64,000 nucleotides of DNA, taken from the NCBI GenBank assembly GCA_902582315.1, contig CACHRP010000002.1, positions 1 to 64,000 of the forward strand. Reading direction: 5' to 3'. The notes beneath the pieces are model-generated. The model did not search any database. It saw only the letters and a program-made list of their open reading frames with translations, and was not told the DNA's origin. The stretch comes from an uncultured Pelagibacteraceae bacterium. Its GTDB lineage: Bacteria > Pseudomonadota > Alphaproteobacteria > Pelagibacterales > Pelagibacteraceae. Numbering within the stretch: the first letter of the stretch is position 1; each line of letters begins with the position of its first letter. Positions 41,025 through 52,732 of this stretch are shown one piece after another. The position numbers and the translations under genes are program-made.

Positions 41025-42742
41025 TAAATATCTGCGTATGTCCTGACTTCTTCTTTTGCACCTGGATGTGTAGGCGCCCCAAGGTATGCAGGTCCAACAG
41101 TTTGTGCGTACTTCCAAAGTGTTCCATTACCAAAATTAATCTTCTTTGGTTTCCATTTTTTTCTTCTTTTTGCTAATTCTTTTTTAGACAAACGAACATT
41201 TATTGTTCCTTTCTTAGCATCTAGATCAATAATATCTCCATTCCTTAATAAAGCTATTGGTCCTCCAACTGATGCTTCTGGCCCAACATGTCCAATACAA
41301 AATCCTCTTGTTGCTCCTGAAAATCTTCCATCTGTAATTAGCGCAACTTTTTCACCCTTCCCTTGTCCGTATATAGCTCCTGTAGTTTGAAGCATTTCTC
41401 TCATACCTGGGCCACCTTTAGGACCTTCGTATCTAATTATAATGATATCACCATCTTTATACTTTTTATTTTTAACAGCTTTGTAAGCAGCTTCTTCTGT
41501 ATCAAAACATCTTGCCTTACCAGTAAATTGTAATCTTTTTAAACCAGCGACTTTAACAATAGCTCCATCGGGTGCTAAATTTCCTTTTAAACCGACCACA
41601 CCACCATCTGGTGATAATGGTTGATTGTATGTTCTCATAACTTTTTGATTTTTATTAAACTTAACATTTTTTAAATTTTGTCTCATAGTTTTACCTGTAA
41701 CAGTCATGCAATCACCATGGATGTATCCACCATCTAAAAGTGTTTTCAATAACATTGGAACACCACCTGCCTTCCACATATCTTTTGCTACATACTTTCC
41801 ACCAGGTTTAAGATCAGCTAGATAAGGTGTTTTTTTAAAAATTCTTGCAACATCCATTAAATCAAATTTAATTCCAGCTTCATTTGCAAGTGCTGGTAAA
41901 TGTAATGCAGCATTAGTAGATCCACCTGTTGCAGCAACAATAGTGGCTGCATTTTCTAAAGATTTTTTTGTAACAATGTCTCTTGGTCTAATTTTTTTTT
42001 CTAATAAACTCATTACTGCTTTTCCACTTTTTAAAGCGTAAGAATCTCTTTGGGTATATGGTGCTGGAGTTCCTGCAGAATAAGGTAAAGCTAAACCAAT
42101 TGCTTCTGAGACACATGCCATAGTATTTGCAGTAAATTGACCGCCACAAGCACCAGCACTTGGACAAGCTTTAAGTTCTAATTTTCTTAATGCATTTGCA
42201 GACATTTTTCCTGAAGAGTATTTTCCAACACCTTCAAAAACATCAACTACAGTTACATCTTTCCCATTAAATCTACCTGGCAATATAGATCCACCATAAA
42301 TAAATACACTTGGTACATTCAAACGAACCATGGCCATCATCAAACCAGGTAATGACTTATCACAACCAGCTACACCGACTAGTGCATCGTAACAATGTCC
42401 TCTAACAGTTAACTCAGTAGAATCGGCAATTACGTCTCTTGATATCAATGAAGACTTCATACCCTCGTGCCCCATTGCTATACCATCTGTTACGGTGATA
42501 GTACAAAATTCTCTTGGCGTTCCACCAGCTTGATGAACTCCTTTTTTAACCGACTGTGCTTGCCTCATTAAAGCAATGTTACAAGGAGCTGCCTCGTTCC
42601 ATGTTGAAACAACACCAACAAAAGGTTTTGCAACATCTTTTTCAGTTAAATCCATTGCATAATAAAATGATCTTTGTGGTGCTTTGTCAGGACCTACTGA
42701 TGTATGACGACTAGGTAATTTTTTTTTATTAAATTTTGGCAT
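41024..42742 (-). CDS. ilvD: dihydroxy-acid dehydratase
   Basis: [56 protein letters not shown]. Confidence 0.97.
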   Translation of the reverse strand: MPKFNKKKLPSRHTSVGPDKAPQRSFYYAMDLTEKDVAKPFVGVVSTWNEAAPCNIALMRQAQSVKKGVHQAGGTPREFCTITVTDGIAMGHEGMKSSLISRDVIADSTELTVRGHCYDALVGVAGCDKSLPGLMMAMVRLNVPSVFIYGGSILPGRFNGKDVTVVDVFEGVGKYSSGKMSANALRKLELKACPSAGACGGQFTANTMACVSEAIGLALPYSAGTPAPYTQRDSYALKSGKAVMSLLEKKIRPRDIVTKKSLENAATIVAATGGSTNAALHLPALANEAGIKFDLMDVARIFKKTPYLADLKPGGKYVAKDMWKAGGVPMLLKTLLDGGYIHGDCMTVTGKTMRQNLKNVKFNKNQKVMRTYNQPLSPDGGVVGLKGNLAPDGAIVKVAGLKRLQFTGKARCFDTEEAAYKAVKNKKYKDGDIIIIRYEGPKGGPGMREMLQTTGAIYGQGKGEKVALITDGRFSGATRGFCIGHVGPEASVGGPIALLRNGDIIDLDAKKGTINVRLSKKELAKRRKKWKPKKINFGNGTLWKYAQTVGPAYLGAPTHPGAKEEVRTYADI

Positions 42743-45360
42743 TAAAGATTTTTTATAGTTAATGATAGTTTTTTAACATCATTTTGTAAATTATTATAAT
42801 TACTTTTTTCTTGATGAACAATATGTTTCGGTGCTCGTTTGACAAAATCTTTGTTGCTTAATCTAGAACTTATTTTATCAATTTCTCCCTGATATTTTGC
42901 TTGTTTGGCAATAAGATTTTGCTTTATTAAATTTAAGTCTATATTTTCTTCAAAATAAAGTTTAAATACATTCCCTTTAATTATCATAGAAGCTGAGGGA
43001 TGGCTCTTATCTTTTTCAAGAAAATTTGAAATACGTCCAAGTTTTTTTACAACTGTACTGTTTTTATTTAAAAAAGTTTTGTTTGTTTTGTCTATTTTGG
43101 CAAATGAAATATCAATAAAAGATCCAGGACTAATGCCTAATTCATTTTTAAAGGATCTAATTTCTGTAATAAAATTGATAATTTTTTCAACATCATCAAA
43201 TTTTTGTTTTTTTGATTTATCAGTAATCCAATTTGAATACATAAGATAATTTTTGCTATTATTATCTAATTTGTTTTTCAGCCAAATTTCCTCTGTAATA
43301 AATGGTATAAATGGATGAAGTAAAACCAATATTTCTTTAAATACGAAACTAGCCATTTCTTTTGTCTCTTTGATGTCTGTTTTTTTCTCTGAACTAAAGA
43401 TGGTTTTGCTTAACTCCAAATACCAATCACAATATGAATGCCATACAAATTGATATACATTACGTGAAGCTTCATCAAATCTATAATCTTTTATATTTTT
43501 TTCGATTAATTGCTTTGTTTTGATCAATTCACCATAAATCCATCTATTTATGTTTAGTTTTGCTTTTGGTGATTTTTTAACGTTTTTAAGTTCACATTTG
43601 TTATGAATTAAAAAGTTATTTACATTCCAAAGTTTATTTAAAAAATTTCTATTACCTTTAACTCTATCTTCAGACAATTTAACATCTCTACCCGGTGAAG
43701 CCATTGATAAAAGAGTAAAACGTAAAGCATCTGCACTGTATTTTTCTATAAGTTCTAAAGGATCAATAACATTGCCTTTTGACTTTGACATTTTTTGACC
43801 TTTTTCATCTCGAACAAGAGCATGAACATATATATCCTTAAAAGGTTCTTTATTAAGAAACTCCATTCCAAACATAATCATTCTAGCAACCCAAAAGAAA
43901 ATAATATCAAAACCTGTTACCAATACAGACGTTGGATAAAATTTTTTTAGATAATCATTTTTTTTAGGCCATCCAAGTGTAGCAAAAGCCCAAAGTCCAG
44001 ACGAAAACCATGTATCAAGTACGTCGGGATCTCTTTTTAATTCAACATTTTTTTTATATTTTTTTTTTGCTATTTTTATTGCTTCATCTTCATCTGCTGC
44101 AACTATAATTTTATTATCAGGTGTGTACCAAGCAGGTATCTGGTGTCCCCACCACAATTGTCTCGAAATACACCAAGGCTCAATGTTATTCATCCATTGA
44201 AAATACGTCTTTGACCAGTTTGTTGGAAAAAAATTTGTTTTTTTGTTTTTAACAATTTTTTTTGCTTTAACGGATAATTTTTTAGCATCAGCAAACCATT
44301 GATCTGTTAAATAAGGCTCAATAATTGAATTTGATCTGTCGCCATATGGAACTTTATTTTTAATTTTTTCTTCTTTGACAAATAACTCACCTAAGTCATT
44401 TAAAATTCTTTTTCTTGCTTCAAATCTATCTAAACCTTGATAATTTGTTGGCGCATTGTGATTAATTTTTCCATCATCTGTAAAAATATTAATAATCTCT
44501 AATTTGTTTCTTTTTCCTACATCGTAATCATTAAAGTCATGAGCAGGAGTAATTTTTACAGCACCTGTGCCTTGTTCTGGATCTGCATACTCATCAGCAA
44601 TAATTTTAACTTTCCTATTAGAAAGCGGTAAAATTACATTTTTTCCTAAATACTTTTTAAATCTTTTATCTTTAGGGTGCACTGCTACAGCGCTATCTCC
44701 CAACATTGTTTCAGGACGAGTTGTTGCTATAGTGATAAAATCTTCAGAATTTTCTATTGGATATTTTATATAGTATAATTTTGAATTTACTTCTCTTTGA
44801 TCAACTTCTAGATCTGAAATTGCTGTTTTTAAAACTGTATCCCAATTTACTAATTTTCTTGATTTATAAATTAGACCTTTATTGTACATCTCTACAAAAA
44901 CTTTTATTACAGATTTGGAAAGATTTTCATCCATGGTGAAAGCATTCCTTGACCAATCGCACGAACATCCTAATTTTTTCAACTGATTAATTATTATGTC
45001 TCCGTATTCCTTTTTCCATTCCCATACTTTATTTATAAATTCTTCTCTTCCTAAATCTTGCTTATTAATATTTTCTTTTTCTAATTTTCTCTCCACCAAA
45101 GCCTGTGTAGCAATACCAGCATGATCAGTTCCTGGTTGCCATAAAGTTTCATAATTATTCATTCTATGAAATCTTGTTAGTAAATCCTGAATTGTATTAT
45201 TTAATGCATGCCCCATATGTAGACTTCCTGTAACATTTGGAGGAGGTATAACTATCGAAAAATGTTTTTCATTTTTTTTCGGTTTAAATAGGTTTTTCTT
45301 TTCCCAATACTTATATATTTTATTTTCTACCTGGTTATGAATATATTTATCTGAGCTCAT
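42742..45360 (-). CDS. valS: valyl-tRNA synthetase
   Basis: [38 protein letters not shown]. Confidence 0.98.
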   Translation of the reverse strand: MSSDKYIHNQVENKIYKYWEKKNLFKPKKNEKHFSIVIPPPNVTGSLHMGHALNNTIQDLLTRFHRMNNYETLWQPGTDHAGIATQALVERKLEKENINKQDLGREEFINKVWEWKKEYGDIIINQLKKLGCSCDWSRNAFTMDENLSKSVIKVFVEMYNKGLIYKSRKLVNWDTVLKTAISDLEVDQREVNSKLYYIKYPIENSEDFITIATTRPETMLGDSAVAVHPKDKRFKKYLGKNVILPLSNRKVKIIADEYADPEQGTGAVKITPAHDFNDYDVGKRNKLEIINIFTDDGKINHNAPTNYQGLDRFEARKRILNDLGELFVKEEKIKNKVPYGDRSNSIIEPYLTDQWFADAKKLSVKAKKIVKNKKTNFFPTNWSKTYFQWMNNIEPWCISRQLWWGHQIPAWYTPDNKIIVAADEDEAIKIAKKKYKKNVELKRDPDVLDTWFSSGLWAFATLGWPKKNDYLKKFYPTSVLVTGFDIIFFWVARMIMFGMEFLNKEPFKDIYVHALVRDEKGQKMSKSKGNVIDPLELIEKYSADALRFTLLSMASPGRDVKLSEDRVKGNRNFLNKLWNVNNFLIHNKCELKNVKKSPKAKLNINRWIYGELIKTKQLIEKNIKDYRFDEASRNVYQFVWHSYCDWYLELSKTIFSSEKKTDIKETKEMASFVFKEILVLLHPFIPFITEEIWLKNKLDNNSKNYLMYSNWITDKSKKQKFDDVEKIINFITEIRSFKNELGISPGSFIDISFAKIDKTNKTFLNKNSTVVKKLGRISNFLEKDKSHPSASMIIKGNVFKLYFEENIDLNLIKQNLIAKQAKYQGEIDKISSRLSNKDFVKRAPKHIVHQEKSNYNNLQNDVKKLSLTIKNL

Positions 45361-45475
45361 ATGCTGATTTATAGTTTATAATTTAATAAACGTAATTAAC
45401 AATATTCAAATTAAGATTGAATTTGAGGGCCTATTTACTATAAGCATAGTATAAATTATTTTATTAACAAATAAT

Positions 45476-45549
45476 GGTAACGTGGCGGAATGGTTACGCA
45501 GAGGATTGCAAATCCTTGTATCCCGGTTCGATTCCGGGCGTTACCTCCA
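45476..45549 (+). tRNA. tRNA-Cys(GCA), CCA encoded
   Basis: GGTAACG/CGTTACC acceptor; anticodon arm GGATTGCAAATCC; CCA present. Confidence 0.95.
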
Positions 45550-45599
45550 AAAAAGTAGTTGTTTTACATTTAAAAAAAAGTAAATTCTGAACTTTACAT

Positions 45600-45675
45600 T
45601 CCTCGGTAGCTCAGTTGGTAGAGCAGTTGACTGTTAATCAATTGGTCGCAGGTTCGAGTCCTGCCCGAGGAGCCA
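45600..45675 (+). tRNA. tRNA-Asn(GTT), CCA encoded
   Basis: TCCTCGG/CCGAGGA acceptor; anticodon loop CTGTTAA; CCA present. Confidence 0.95.
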
Positions 45676-47724
45676 TTAATTCTTTTTTAATTTAAAAGCC
45701 ACAAAAGCATCACCCTGTTCAACTAACTCAGGATAAATTTTAGATAAACTCCACCCTCCTGTCGCTGGAACAACTACATATTGTTCGTTCTTAACTTTAT
45801 AAATACTTGGTGGAGCGGAACCAATATAAGGTAGTTTATGCGACCAAAGTACTGCACCAGTCTTGGCGTCAAACGCTCTTATTAATTTGTCCAGGGTTCC
45901 GCTTGCAAATATTAAGTCACCTGATGAAGCGGTAGCTCCACCAAAGTTAGCTGTACCAGTATCAGGAAACCCTTTTTCTTTTAGCTTATCAAAATATCCT
46001 AGTGGAACCTGCCATAAAATTTTACCACTATTTAGATTTATTGCTGTTAAACTTCCCCATGGAGGCTTAACACCAGGATAACCCTCAATATCATCAAGTT
46101 TGTTATTTTTGCCAATACTTAAAAAATTAGTGCTGAATTCTAAATTTTTATTTATATCAAAAGATTTAAATACCTTAAATTTTGTTGGTAAGTTATGAGA
46201 TGTTACATAAAGAACATTTTCATCTGGATCAATCGATGCTCCTGGCCATTGTGATCCACCCCATAAATTATAAGAGATTGTAAATTTATTAGTTTCATAT
46301 GTGGGGTAGAAACCATAATTAGATTCTTTTACTTGATTTAAAACATAATTTCTGTCTTCGGGAGATTTATTTGTGATATGTTCGAGTTTAAATTCATTTC
46401 TTGAAAATGGTTCAGGTAATTTTAAATCGGGTTGGTATTCGCATGTTCTTTGACCTGGTAATTTAGAAACTGGAGCCTTTCTTTTAACAAAATCAAATAT
46501 AGGTTCACCAGTATTTTTATCTAAAATTAGTGTATTTCCGGTTTTTGATACAGCTACGACTACATCAATTCTTTTTCCATGTTTATTAATTGTGGTCAAT
46601 ATAGGAGGACCTGCAATATCATTGTTCCATAAATCATGACATGTTTCTTGAAAATACCACTTTATGTTTTTTTTTCTTATATCGAATGCAATTACACTAT
46701 CTGCATATAAGTTTTTTCCTGGTCTTTGAATTCCAACAAGATATGGGGCAGCATTACCGGTGGTTAAATATAATATACCATTTTTATTATCTGAGGCTAT
46801 ACCGCCCCAAGGTGAACCCCCCTTAAAATCTCTGTAATTTGTTAATTTTTTATTTAATTTTCTTAAGTAATATTTCCATTGTAGCTTACCATTATAAACA
46901 TCATAAACTTCAACTGCAGGAATGACTGAGCCTATTATAATTTGTTCATCTACTATTACTGGTGTAGTAGGTGATGAGCCAATTTTAACAATTCCACTTT
47001 TACCGAAATTTTCTAAAGGCACTCCTGTTTTAGCATTAAGTGATATCAACTGATCGTCGTTTGTAAAAATAAGTCTTAATATATTATTTTTTTTATCCTG
47101 CCATAAAAGAAGTCCTCTTTTCGCTGCATGGAACCCTCTTTGAACTTTATATTTCCAAATCTCCTTACCAGTTGCAGCATCTAAACATACGATTGAATTT
47201 CCTGGTGTTGGAAAATATATCAGACCATCTTTTATAATTGGATTAGCTTGAATACTTTTTTTAACATCGTTTGACTTATATACCCAAGCGACCTCTAAAT
47301 TTTTTACATTTGACTTATTTATTAAGTCCAAATTTGAAAATCTGAGATTTGAATACCCTCCATGGCTTCTTGTCCAATTTTCGTAATTTCTCTCAATTTC
47401 ATCTTTTTTTGAACCATCTACAAAATTTTTTGTCTTAGCAGGTATTATTTGAAATTCAGGTAATTCATCTCTTGTATTTTCATCTTCAATTTTCCAAAAT
47501 TCTTTATGACTATCTAAAAACTGGTAACCTAGGAAATAAGGGATTTTTTCTATATGTGTATAAAATTTTTTTATTTTTTTACTGTTTAGATTATTTTTAT
47601 TAAAGGTAATAGCACTTCTGTTCACATATGACGGATCATAATAAGACAGATCATATAAAACTGCTAAAAATATTAGTAATACAATTGATAATGTAGAAAA
47701 AATAAAAAATTTAAATATTTTCAT
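45676..47724 (-). CDS. PQQ-dependent dehydrogenase (quinoprotein glucose dehydrogenase-like)
   Basis: Repeated propeller motifs (CLDAATGKEIWKY, ALDP-like, AFDAKTGAVLWSHKLP), GGSPWGGIASD, single N-terminal TM. Confidence 0.88.
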   Translation of the reverse strand: MKIFKFFIFSTLSIVLLIFLAVLYDLSYYDPSYVNRSAITFNKNNLNSKKIKKFYTHIEKIPYFLGYQFLDSHKEFWKIEDENTRDELPEFQIIPAKTKNFVDGSKKDEIERNYENWTRSHGGYSNLRFSNLDLINKSNVKNLEVAWVYKSNDVKKSIQANPIIKDGLIYFPTPGNSIVCLDAATGKEIWKYKVQRGFHAAKRGLLLWQDKKNNILRLIFTNDDQLISLNAKTGVPLENFGKSGIVKIGSSPTTPVIVDEQIIIGSVIPAVEVYDVYNGKLQWKYYLRKLNKKLTNYRDFKGGSPWGGIASDNKNGILYLTTGNAAPYLVGIQRPGKNLYADSVIAFDIRKKNIKWYFQETCHDLWNNDIAGPPILTTINKHGKRIDVVVAVSKTGNTLILDKNTGEPIFDFVKRKAPVSKLPGQRTCEYQPDLKLPEPFSRNEFKLEHITNKSPEDRNYVLNQVKESNYGFYPTYETNKFTISYNLWGGSQWPGASIDPDENVLYVTSHNLPTKFKVFKSFDINKNLEFSTNFLSIGKNNKLDDIEGYPGVKPPWGSLTAINLNSGKILWQVPLGYFDKLKEKGFPDTGTANFGGATASSGDLIFASGTLDKLIRAFDAKTGAVLWSHKLPYIGSAPPSIYKVKNEQYVVVPATGGWSLSKIYPELVEQGDAFVAFKLKKN

Positions 47725-47772
47725 TAACTCAAATTAAAATATTTAAACAAAATTAAAATTTGCTAAGTAGTC

Positions 47773-48144
47773 TCAGCCAGTTTTAGAAATTCCTATCTGA
47801 GAAACTTGAAGATTTTTACTAAATTTTAATTTTTGGTCCTGTGTAAGTTCAGAATATAGCTTCAAAAGAAAATTATAATTAACATTCATATGGTTTTCTT
47901 TTATTTTTTCAGCATTAATTGCATATTCGGAAAAATCCTCATAAAAATAATTAATCGGCACTTTCAGATAATTAGACAATTGTAGAAGTCTAATAGAACT
48001 TACTCCATTTGTGCCTTTTTCATATTTTTGGATTTGTTGAAAAGTAACATTAATTGCTTTAGCTACCTTTGTTTGTGTTAAGCCAAGAGCTAATCTTCTT
48101 AGCTTAAGCTTATTACCTAAGTGTTTATTAAAATTTTCTTCCAT
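47773..48144 (-). CDS. XRE family HTH transcriptional regulator
   Basis: LGNKLKLRRLALGLTQTKVAKAINVTFQQIQKYEKGTN. Confidence 0.92.
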   Translation of the reverse strand: MEENFNKHLGNKLKLRRLALGLTQTKVAKAINVTFQQIQKYEKGTNGVSSIRLLQLSNYLKVPINYFYEDFSEYAINAEKIKENHMNVNYNFLLKLYSELTQDQKLKFSKNLQVSQIGISKTG

Positions 48145-48153
48145 TAAGACCCC

Positions 48154-48167
48154 TCTTAAAATTAAGA
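48154..48167. promoter_or_regulatory. palindrome just upstream of XRE start
   Basis: TCTTAA-AA-TTAAGA, 9 bp before the start codon. Confidence 0.4.
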
Positions 48168-48238
48168 TTGAACTCTATCCTGAAGGTTTATGCAAGCCCT
48201 AAAATATTTTTTTTTTGCCTATTTATTGGCTTGACATA

Positions 48239-48252
48239 AGGCTAAAAAGCCT
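48239..48252. repeat. inverted repeat in the XRE/aapP intergenic region
   Basis: AGGCT-AAAA-AGCCT. Confidence 0.4.
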
Positions 48253-48292
48253 AAATTGCTTTTACAAAATAAAGTAAACTTATTTAGACTAA

Positions 48293-49027
48293 TTATAAAA
48301 TTTGACTTAAAAATAGCTTAGTTCTATCGCTTTTTGGATTTGCAAAAAATTCTTTGGTCTCTGCTTTTTCTACAATCATTCCTTCATCCATAAATATAAC
48401 TTCGTCAGCTACTTCTTTTGCAAAACCCATTTCATGCGTAACAACAATCATTGTCATTCCACCTTTTGCAAGGTTTACCATTGCATCTAAAACCTCTTTT
48501 ATCATCTCTGGGTCTAATGCAGACGTAGGTTCGTCAAAAAGCATTATTTTTGGCTGCATACATAAAGCTCGTGCAATAGCAGATCTTTGTTGTTGACCAC
48601 CAGATAACTGACCAGGAAATTTATTTGCTTGATCAGCAATTTGAACTTGTTCTAATTGTTTCATAGCTAATTCCTGAGCATCTTTTTTAGGCATTTTTTT
48701 TACCCAAATTGGTGCAAGTGTGCAGTTATCTAAAATAGATAAATGTGGAAATAAGTTAAATTGTTGAAAAACCATTCCAACTTCTGCTCTTACTTGTTCT
48801 ATATTTTTCGTATTCTCAGAAAGTTCAGTACCATCAACTATTATGGTACCTTTTTGATGTTCTTCTAACCTGTTAATGCATCTAATTAAAGTTGACTTAC
48901 CAGATCCAGAAGGACCACAAACAACAATTTTTTGTTTAGCAGAAACATCAAGATTTATGTCTTTTAAGACTTGAAAATCTCCAAACCATTTGTTCACGTT
49001 TTCAATTTTAATTATTGGTTCAGACAT
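48293..49027 (-). CDS. aapP: general L-amino acid ABC transporter ATP-binding protein
   Basis: [33 protein letters not shown]; operon context. Confidence 0.93.
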   Translation of the reverse strand: MSEPIIKIENVNKWFGDFQVLKDINLDVSAKQKIVVCGPSGSGKSTLIRCINRLEEHQKGTIIVDGTELSENTKNIEQVRAEVGMVFQQFNLFPHLSILDNCTLAPIWVKKMPKKDAQELAMKQLEQVQIADQANKFPGQLSGGQQQRSAIARALCMQPKIMLFDEPTSALDPEMIKEVLDAMVNLAKGGMTMIVVTHEMGFAKEVADEVIFMDEGMIVEKAETKEFFANPKSDRTKLFLSQIL

Positions 49028-49028
49028 T

Positions 49029-50300
49029 TTATCTTTCTGTTTTATATTTTGCTTCTAAGTTATAACTATATTTGCTCATAGCATAGCAAATTATCCAGAA
49101 AATTATAGCAGCAAATATATATCCCTCCATTGCAAATCCTAACCATTTTGGATTTGTTTTTGCTAAAGCTAACATTCCAGCCAATTCTGCTAATCCAACT
49201 ACAAAAATTAAAGGGGTATCTTTAACAAGTGCTAAGAATGTATTGCATATACCAGGAATTACTAATTTTAAAGCTTGGGGTAAAATTACAAATATATGCA
49301 TCTTCCAATATCCCATACCCAAAGATTTTGCAGCATCATATTGACCTCTTGGTAGTGCTTGTAAACCACCTCTTATAACTTCAGCGCAATAAGCTCCTTC
49401 GAAAAGTGTAATAGCTATGATTACTCTTACAAGTTTATCCATGAAGAAATCCTCAGGTAAAAACATAGGAAACATAACTGAAGACATAAATAATACTGTT
49501 ATAAGAGGAACACCCCTCCAAAACTCAATATAACCAATTGATATATATCGTATCATTGGAAGATTTGATCGCCTTCCTAATGCCAAAACCATACCCAAAG
49601 GAAAACAGAAAATTAAACAGAAAAAAGAAACAATAAATGTTAAAGATAAACCTCCCCACGCACCTGTTTCGACCCAAACTAAACCGAAAGCACCACCAGA
49701 GATTAGATAATAAATTACTAAAAATGCAATTATTGGATAAATAATTACATAGTATAATGCTAAATATTTTTTTAAATTATCCTTTAAGAAAAAACCAAAA
49801 AATCCTAAAGCAATAACAAGAATAAATGCTAAATTGATCCTCCAATGTAAATCATTTGGGTACATTCCATACATAAAACGTCTGAACCAAACTTTAACAT
49901 AAGTCCAACAAGCTCCAGTCCCTGTACAAGCTTCTTTAGTATCACCAGAAATATTTGCATCAAATATCATCCAACTTAAAGATGGAGGGGTTGCTTTAAT
50001 AATCGCAAAAATAATAAGAAGTGTAAGTATTGCGTTAAAATTATTTGTATTGATATTTTTATTTATAATATCCAAGCTTTTTATTCCAGAATATTCGGTT
50101 CTAATAAAATTTAATCCTACAAAACCAAGAATTAGAGGAAGAAAGATACCTAATATACCTGGTAGAAAGGATGTGATATTAATTTTTAAAAATGCATTTA
50201 TCGCAACATCTATTATACTTATAGAAAATAAAAAAAGGCCTAAGTATAGAAAATAATAGAAATTCTGCTTATTTGATTTTAGGAAATTTAAACTATTCAT
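49029..50300 (-). CDS. aapM: general L-amino acid ABC transporter permease
   Basis: [30 protein letters not shown] permease loop. Confidence 0.93.
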   Translation of the reverse strand: MNSLNFLKSNKQNFYYFLYLGLFLFSISIIDVAINAFLKINITSFLPGILGIFLPLILGFVGLNFIRTEYSGIKSLDIINKNINTNNFNAILTLLIIFAIIKATPPSLSWMIFDANISGDTKEACTGTGACWTYVKVWFRRFMYGMYPNDLHWRINLAFILVIALGFFGFFLKDNLKKYLALYYVIIYPIIAFLVIYYLISGGAFGLVWVETGAWGGLSLTFIVSFFCLIFCFPLGMVLALGRRSNLPMIRYISIGYIEFWRGVPLITVLFMSSVMFPMFLPEDFFMDKLVRVIIAITLFEGAYCAEVIRGGLQALPRGQYDAAKSLGMGYWKMHIFVILPQALKLVIPGICNTFLALVKDTPLIFVVGLAELAGMLALAKTNPKWLGFAMEGYIFAAIIFWIICYAMSKYSYNLEAKYKTER

Positions 50301-51451
50301 TATTTTTCCTTAATTTCTATTTTTTTGTTATACCAATTCATTATTGCTGCAATTGCTAAGCTTATAGATAAATAAGTAAGCATTGTAATAGATACTATTT
50401 CAATCGCCTTTCCAGTCTGCATTAATGCTGTACCAGCAAAAACTAATACCAAATCAGGGTATGCTATTGCTGCTGCTAAGGAGGAATTTTTTGTTAAATT
50501 AAGATATTGATTAGTAGTTGGTGGAATTATAATTCTTAAAGCTTGCGGCATAACTACTAATTTTAATATTTGATTAGGTGTTAAACCAACTGATGCAGCA
50601 GCCTCTTTTTGCCCTTTTCCAATACCTTGAATACCAGCTCTAACACACTCAGCAACAAATGTAGATGTGTATAATGATAAAGCTAAAACTAAAGCAATTA
50701 GCTCAGGTGGTAAACCTATACCTCCTTCAAACACGTAAGAAGTTTTTGATAATTGTTTTAAGACAGGAATTCCAAAATCTAAGGATACACCTCCTATAAA
50801 AAACGTTAAAGCGGGAAGTACAAATATTAATCCCAAGGCAATAAAAAAAACTGGGATTTGTTTTCCTTCATTCTCTTGAAGTTTTTTTGCATAAGTTGAG
50901 ATTATAATAATAGAAACAACAACTGCTAAAATTGAATATAAGAAAATATCTAAATTTGTCCAAATAAATGAAGGAATATAATATCCCTTGATAGTCATGT
51001 AAGTAACACCAAACCATGGTCCAGCTTTTTCTGGAACAGGAAGTGCTCTTAATGCTGCGTAATACCAAAAGAAAATTTGAAGTAATAATGGAATATTTCT
51101 AAAAAATTCAACATACCAAGCTGCAGAATTTCTAATTAGATAATTTGAAGATAATCTTGCTACTCCAAATATTACACCCAAAATTGTACAAAAAATTATG
51201 CTTATAAAAGATACTAATAATGTATTGAGTAATCCTACAAGATAAGCTCTAGCATATGAGTGTGAACCACTATACTCGATAAGAGAAAACTGAACATCAA
51301 AAGAGGATTCTTGTGTTAAAAAACCAAAACCAAAATCAATTCCTCTATTATCCATATTGATTTGAGCATTGAAGGTAAAAAAACCAAATATGCCTAAAAC
51401 AAATAAAACTGTTATGATTTGTGGTAGAATTTTTTTGATTTTGTTATTCAT
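50300..51451 (-). CDS. aapQ: general L-amino acid ABC transporter permease
   Basis: FVAECVRAGIQGIGKGQKEAAASVGLTPNQ, NMDNRGIDFGFGFL. Confidence 0.93.
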   Translation of the reverse strand: MNNKIKKILPQIITVLFVLGIFGFFTFNAQINMDNRGIDFGFGFLTQESSFDVQFSLIEYSGSHSYARAYLVGLLNTLLVSFISIIFCTILGVIFGVARLSSNYLIRNSAAWYVEFFRNIPLLLQIFFWYYAALRALPVPEKAGPWFGVTYMTIKGYYIPSFIWTNLDIFLYSILAVVVSIIIISTYAKKLQENEGKQIPVFFIALGLIFVLPALTFFIGGVSLDFGIPVLKQLSKTSYVFEGGIGLPPELIALVLALSLYTSTFVAECVRAGIQGIGKGQKEAAASVGLTPNQILKLVVMPQALRIIIPPTTNQYLNLTKNSSLAAAIAYPDLVLVFAGTALMQTGKAIEIVSITMLTYLSISLAIAAIMNWYNKKIEIKEK

Positions 51452-51468
51452 TAGATCGCGAATATAAA

Positions 51469-51498
51469 AAAAAGGGCTAGAAAAATCTAGCCCTTTTT
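51469..51498 (-). terminator. hairpin between aapJ and aapQ
   Basis: AAAAAGGGCTAG/CTAGCCCTTTTT stem with 6-nt loop. Confidence 0.8.
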
Positions 51499-51517
51499 AA
51501 AGTATTTAAATCAAGAA

Positions 51518-52555
51518 TTATCTTGCTGGTGGTACGTATAAAATTCCACCTTTAGTCCAAAGTTGATTTGGACCTCTGTCAGGTAAGATACCTGGGTCAG
51601 CTATATTTCTTTTATAGCTTTCACCATAGTTTCCTACTTGTTTAATAATCCTTAAACTCCAGTCATTATCTAGACCAAAAGCTGCTCCTAATTCACCCTC
51701 AGCACCTACAAGTCTTTTAATTGCAGGGTTATCTGAAGTTTTCATAGAATCAGCATTAGAAGAAGTAATTCCATACTCTTCAGCTTCGATCATAGTGTTT
51801 AATGACCAACGAACAATGTCTTCCCAAACAGCATCACCTTGTCTTACAACTGGTCCTAAAGGTTCTTTAGAAATAGTTTCAGGTAATACCATGTGCTCAT
51901 CTGGGTTTTTCATTTTTGTTCTTTGAGCTGCTAATCCAGATTTATCAGTAGTGTAAGTATCACATCTACCTGCATCATAAGCAGCAACAACTTCGTCAGC
52001 TTTTTCAAAAGCTACTGGCTCATATGAAATTCCTCTTGAATTAAAGAAGTCTCTCATATTTAGCTCTGTTGTAGTACCAATGTTAGTACAAGCAGAAATA
52101 CCATTTTTAAATTGGTTTACTGAAGTTATGCCAGAGTTTTTTCTTACCATGAAACCTTGTCCATCGTAGAAGTTAACTCCAACAAATGTAAGACCAATAT
52201 CAGCATCTCTAGAAAGTGTCCAAGTAGTATTTCTTGATAAGATATCAATCTCACCAGAAGTTAGAGCGGTAAATCTTTCTTTAGCACTTAATGGAGTGAA
52301 CTTAACTTTGTTTGCATCCCCAAGTACTGCAGCAGCAACAGCTCTACATACATCAACGTCAACACCAGTCCAATTTCCAGATGCATCAGCATTTGAAAAT
52401 CCTGGAAGACCTTGAGAAACACCACATCTTACGAAACCTTTCTTCTGAGTGTTTTTAAGAGTTTTTGATTTCTTTGCCATAGCTTCAGTTGTAAATGCAA
52501 ATAGCACTGCAACCATAGCTACGAAAGAAGTCAATTTTTTTATAACTTTAAACAT
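51518..52555 (-). CDS. aapJ: general L-amino acid-binding periplasmic protein
   Basis: GFVRCGVSQGLPGFSNADASGNWTGVDVDVCRAVAAAVLGD, signal peptide. Confidence 0.94.
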   Translation of the reverse strand: MFKVIKKLTSFVAMVAVLFAFTTEAMAKKSKTLKNTQKKGFVRCGVSQGLPGFSNADASGNWTGVDVDVCRAVAAAVLGDANKVKFTPLSAKERFTALTSGEIDILSRNTTWTLSRDADIGLTFVGVNFYDGQGFMVRKNSGITSVNQFKNGISACTNIGTTTELNMRDFFNSRGISYEPVAFEKADEVVAAYDAGRCDTYTTDKSGLAAQRTKMKNPDEHMVLPETISKEPLGPVVRQGDAVWEDIVRWSLNTMIEAEEYGITSSNADSMKTSDNPAIKRLVGAEGELGAAFGLDNDWSLRIIKQVGNYGESYKRNIADPGILPDRGPNQLWTKGGILYVPPAR

Positions 52556-52579
52556 ATATTCTTCCTCTTGTTTTTAAGT

Positions 52580-52597
52580 TTATTTGTTAACAAATAA
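52580..52597. promoter_or_regulatory. 18-bp perfect palindrome upstream of aapJ
   Basis: TTATTTGTTAACAAATAA. Confidence 0.55.
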
Positions 52598-52615
52598 TTC
52601 AAAATTGTTTTTGAA
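52598..52615. promoter_or_regulatory. second inverted repeat upstream of aapJ
   Basis: TTCAAAA-TTGT-TTTTGAA, immediately adjoining the first palindrome. Confidence 0.5.
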
Positions 52616-52732
52616 TTTTAACAAGTAAAGCATGATCTATATCTCTCATCAATAATAAAATTTATTTTTTTTTGACGATAATTTAATAACTTTTCAAATA
52701 AAAAGGCTCAATTTGACGTACATTGGTATTAA

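Noticed and set aside
39819-41117. Extended N-terminus of the manC ORF ([10 protein letters not shown]...)
   Set aside because: The extra 31 aa overlap ilvD in another frame; the real start is [11 protein letters not shown] at 41024 with a TAATG overlap
52556-52732. Riboswitch upstream of aapJ
   Set aside because: Region is AT-rich with simple palindromes; no conserved glycine, SAM or other aptamer core recognised by eye, so a regulator-site interpretation was preferred
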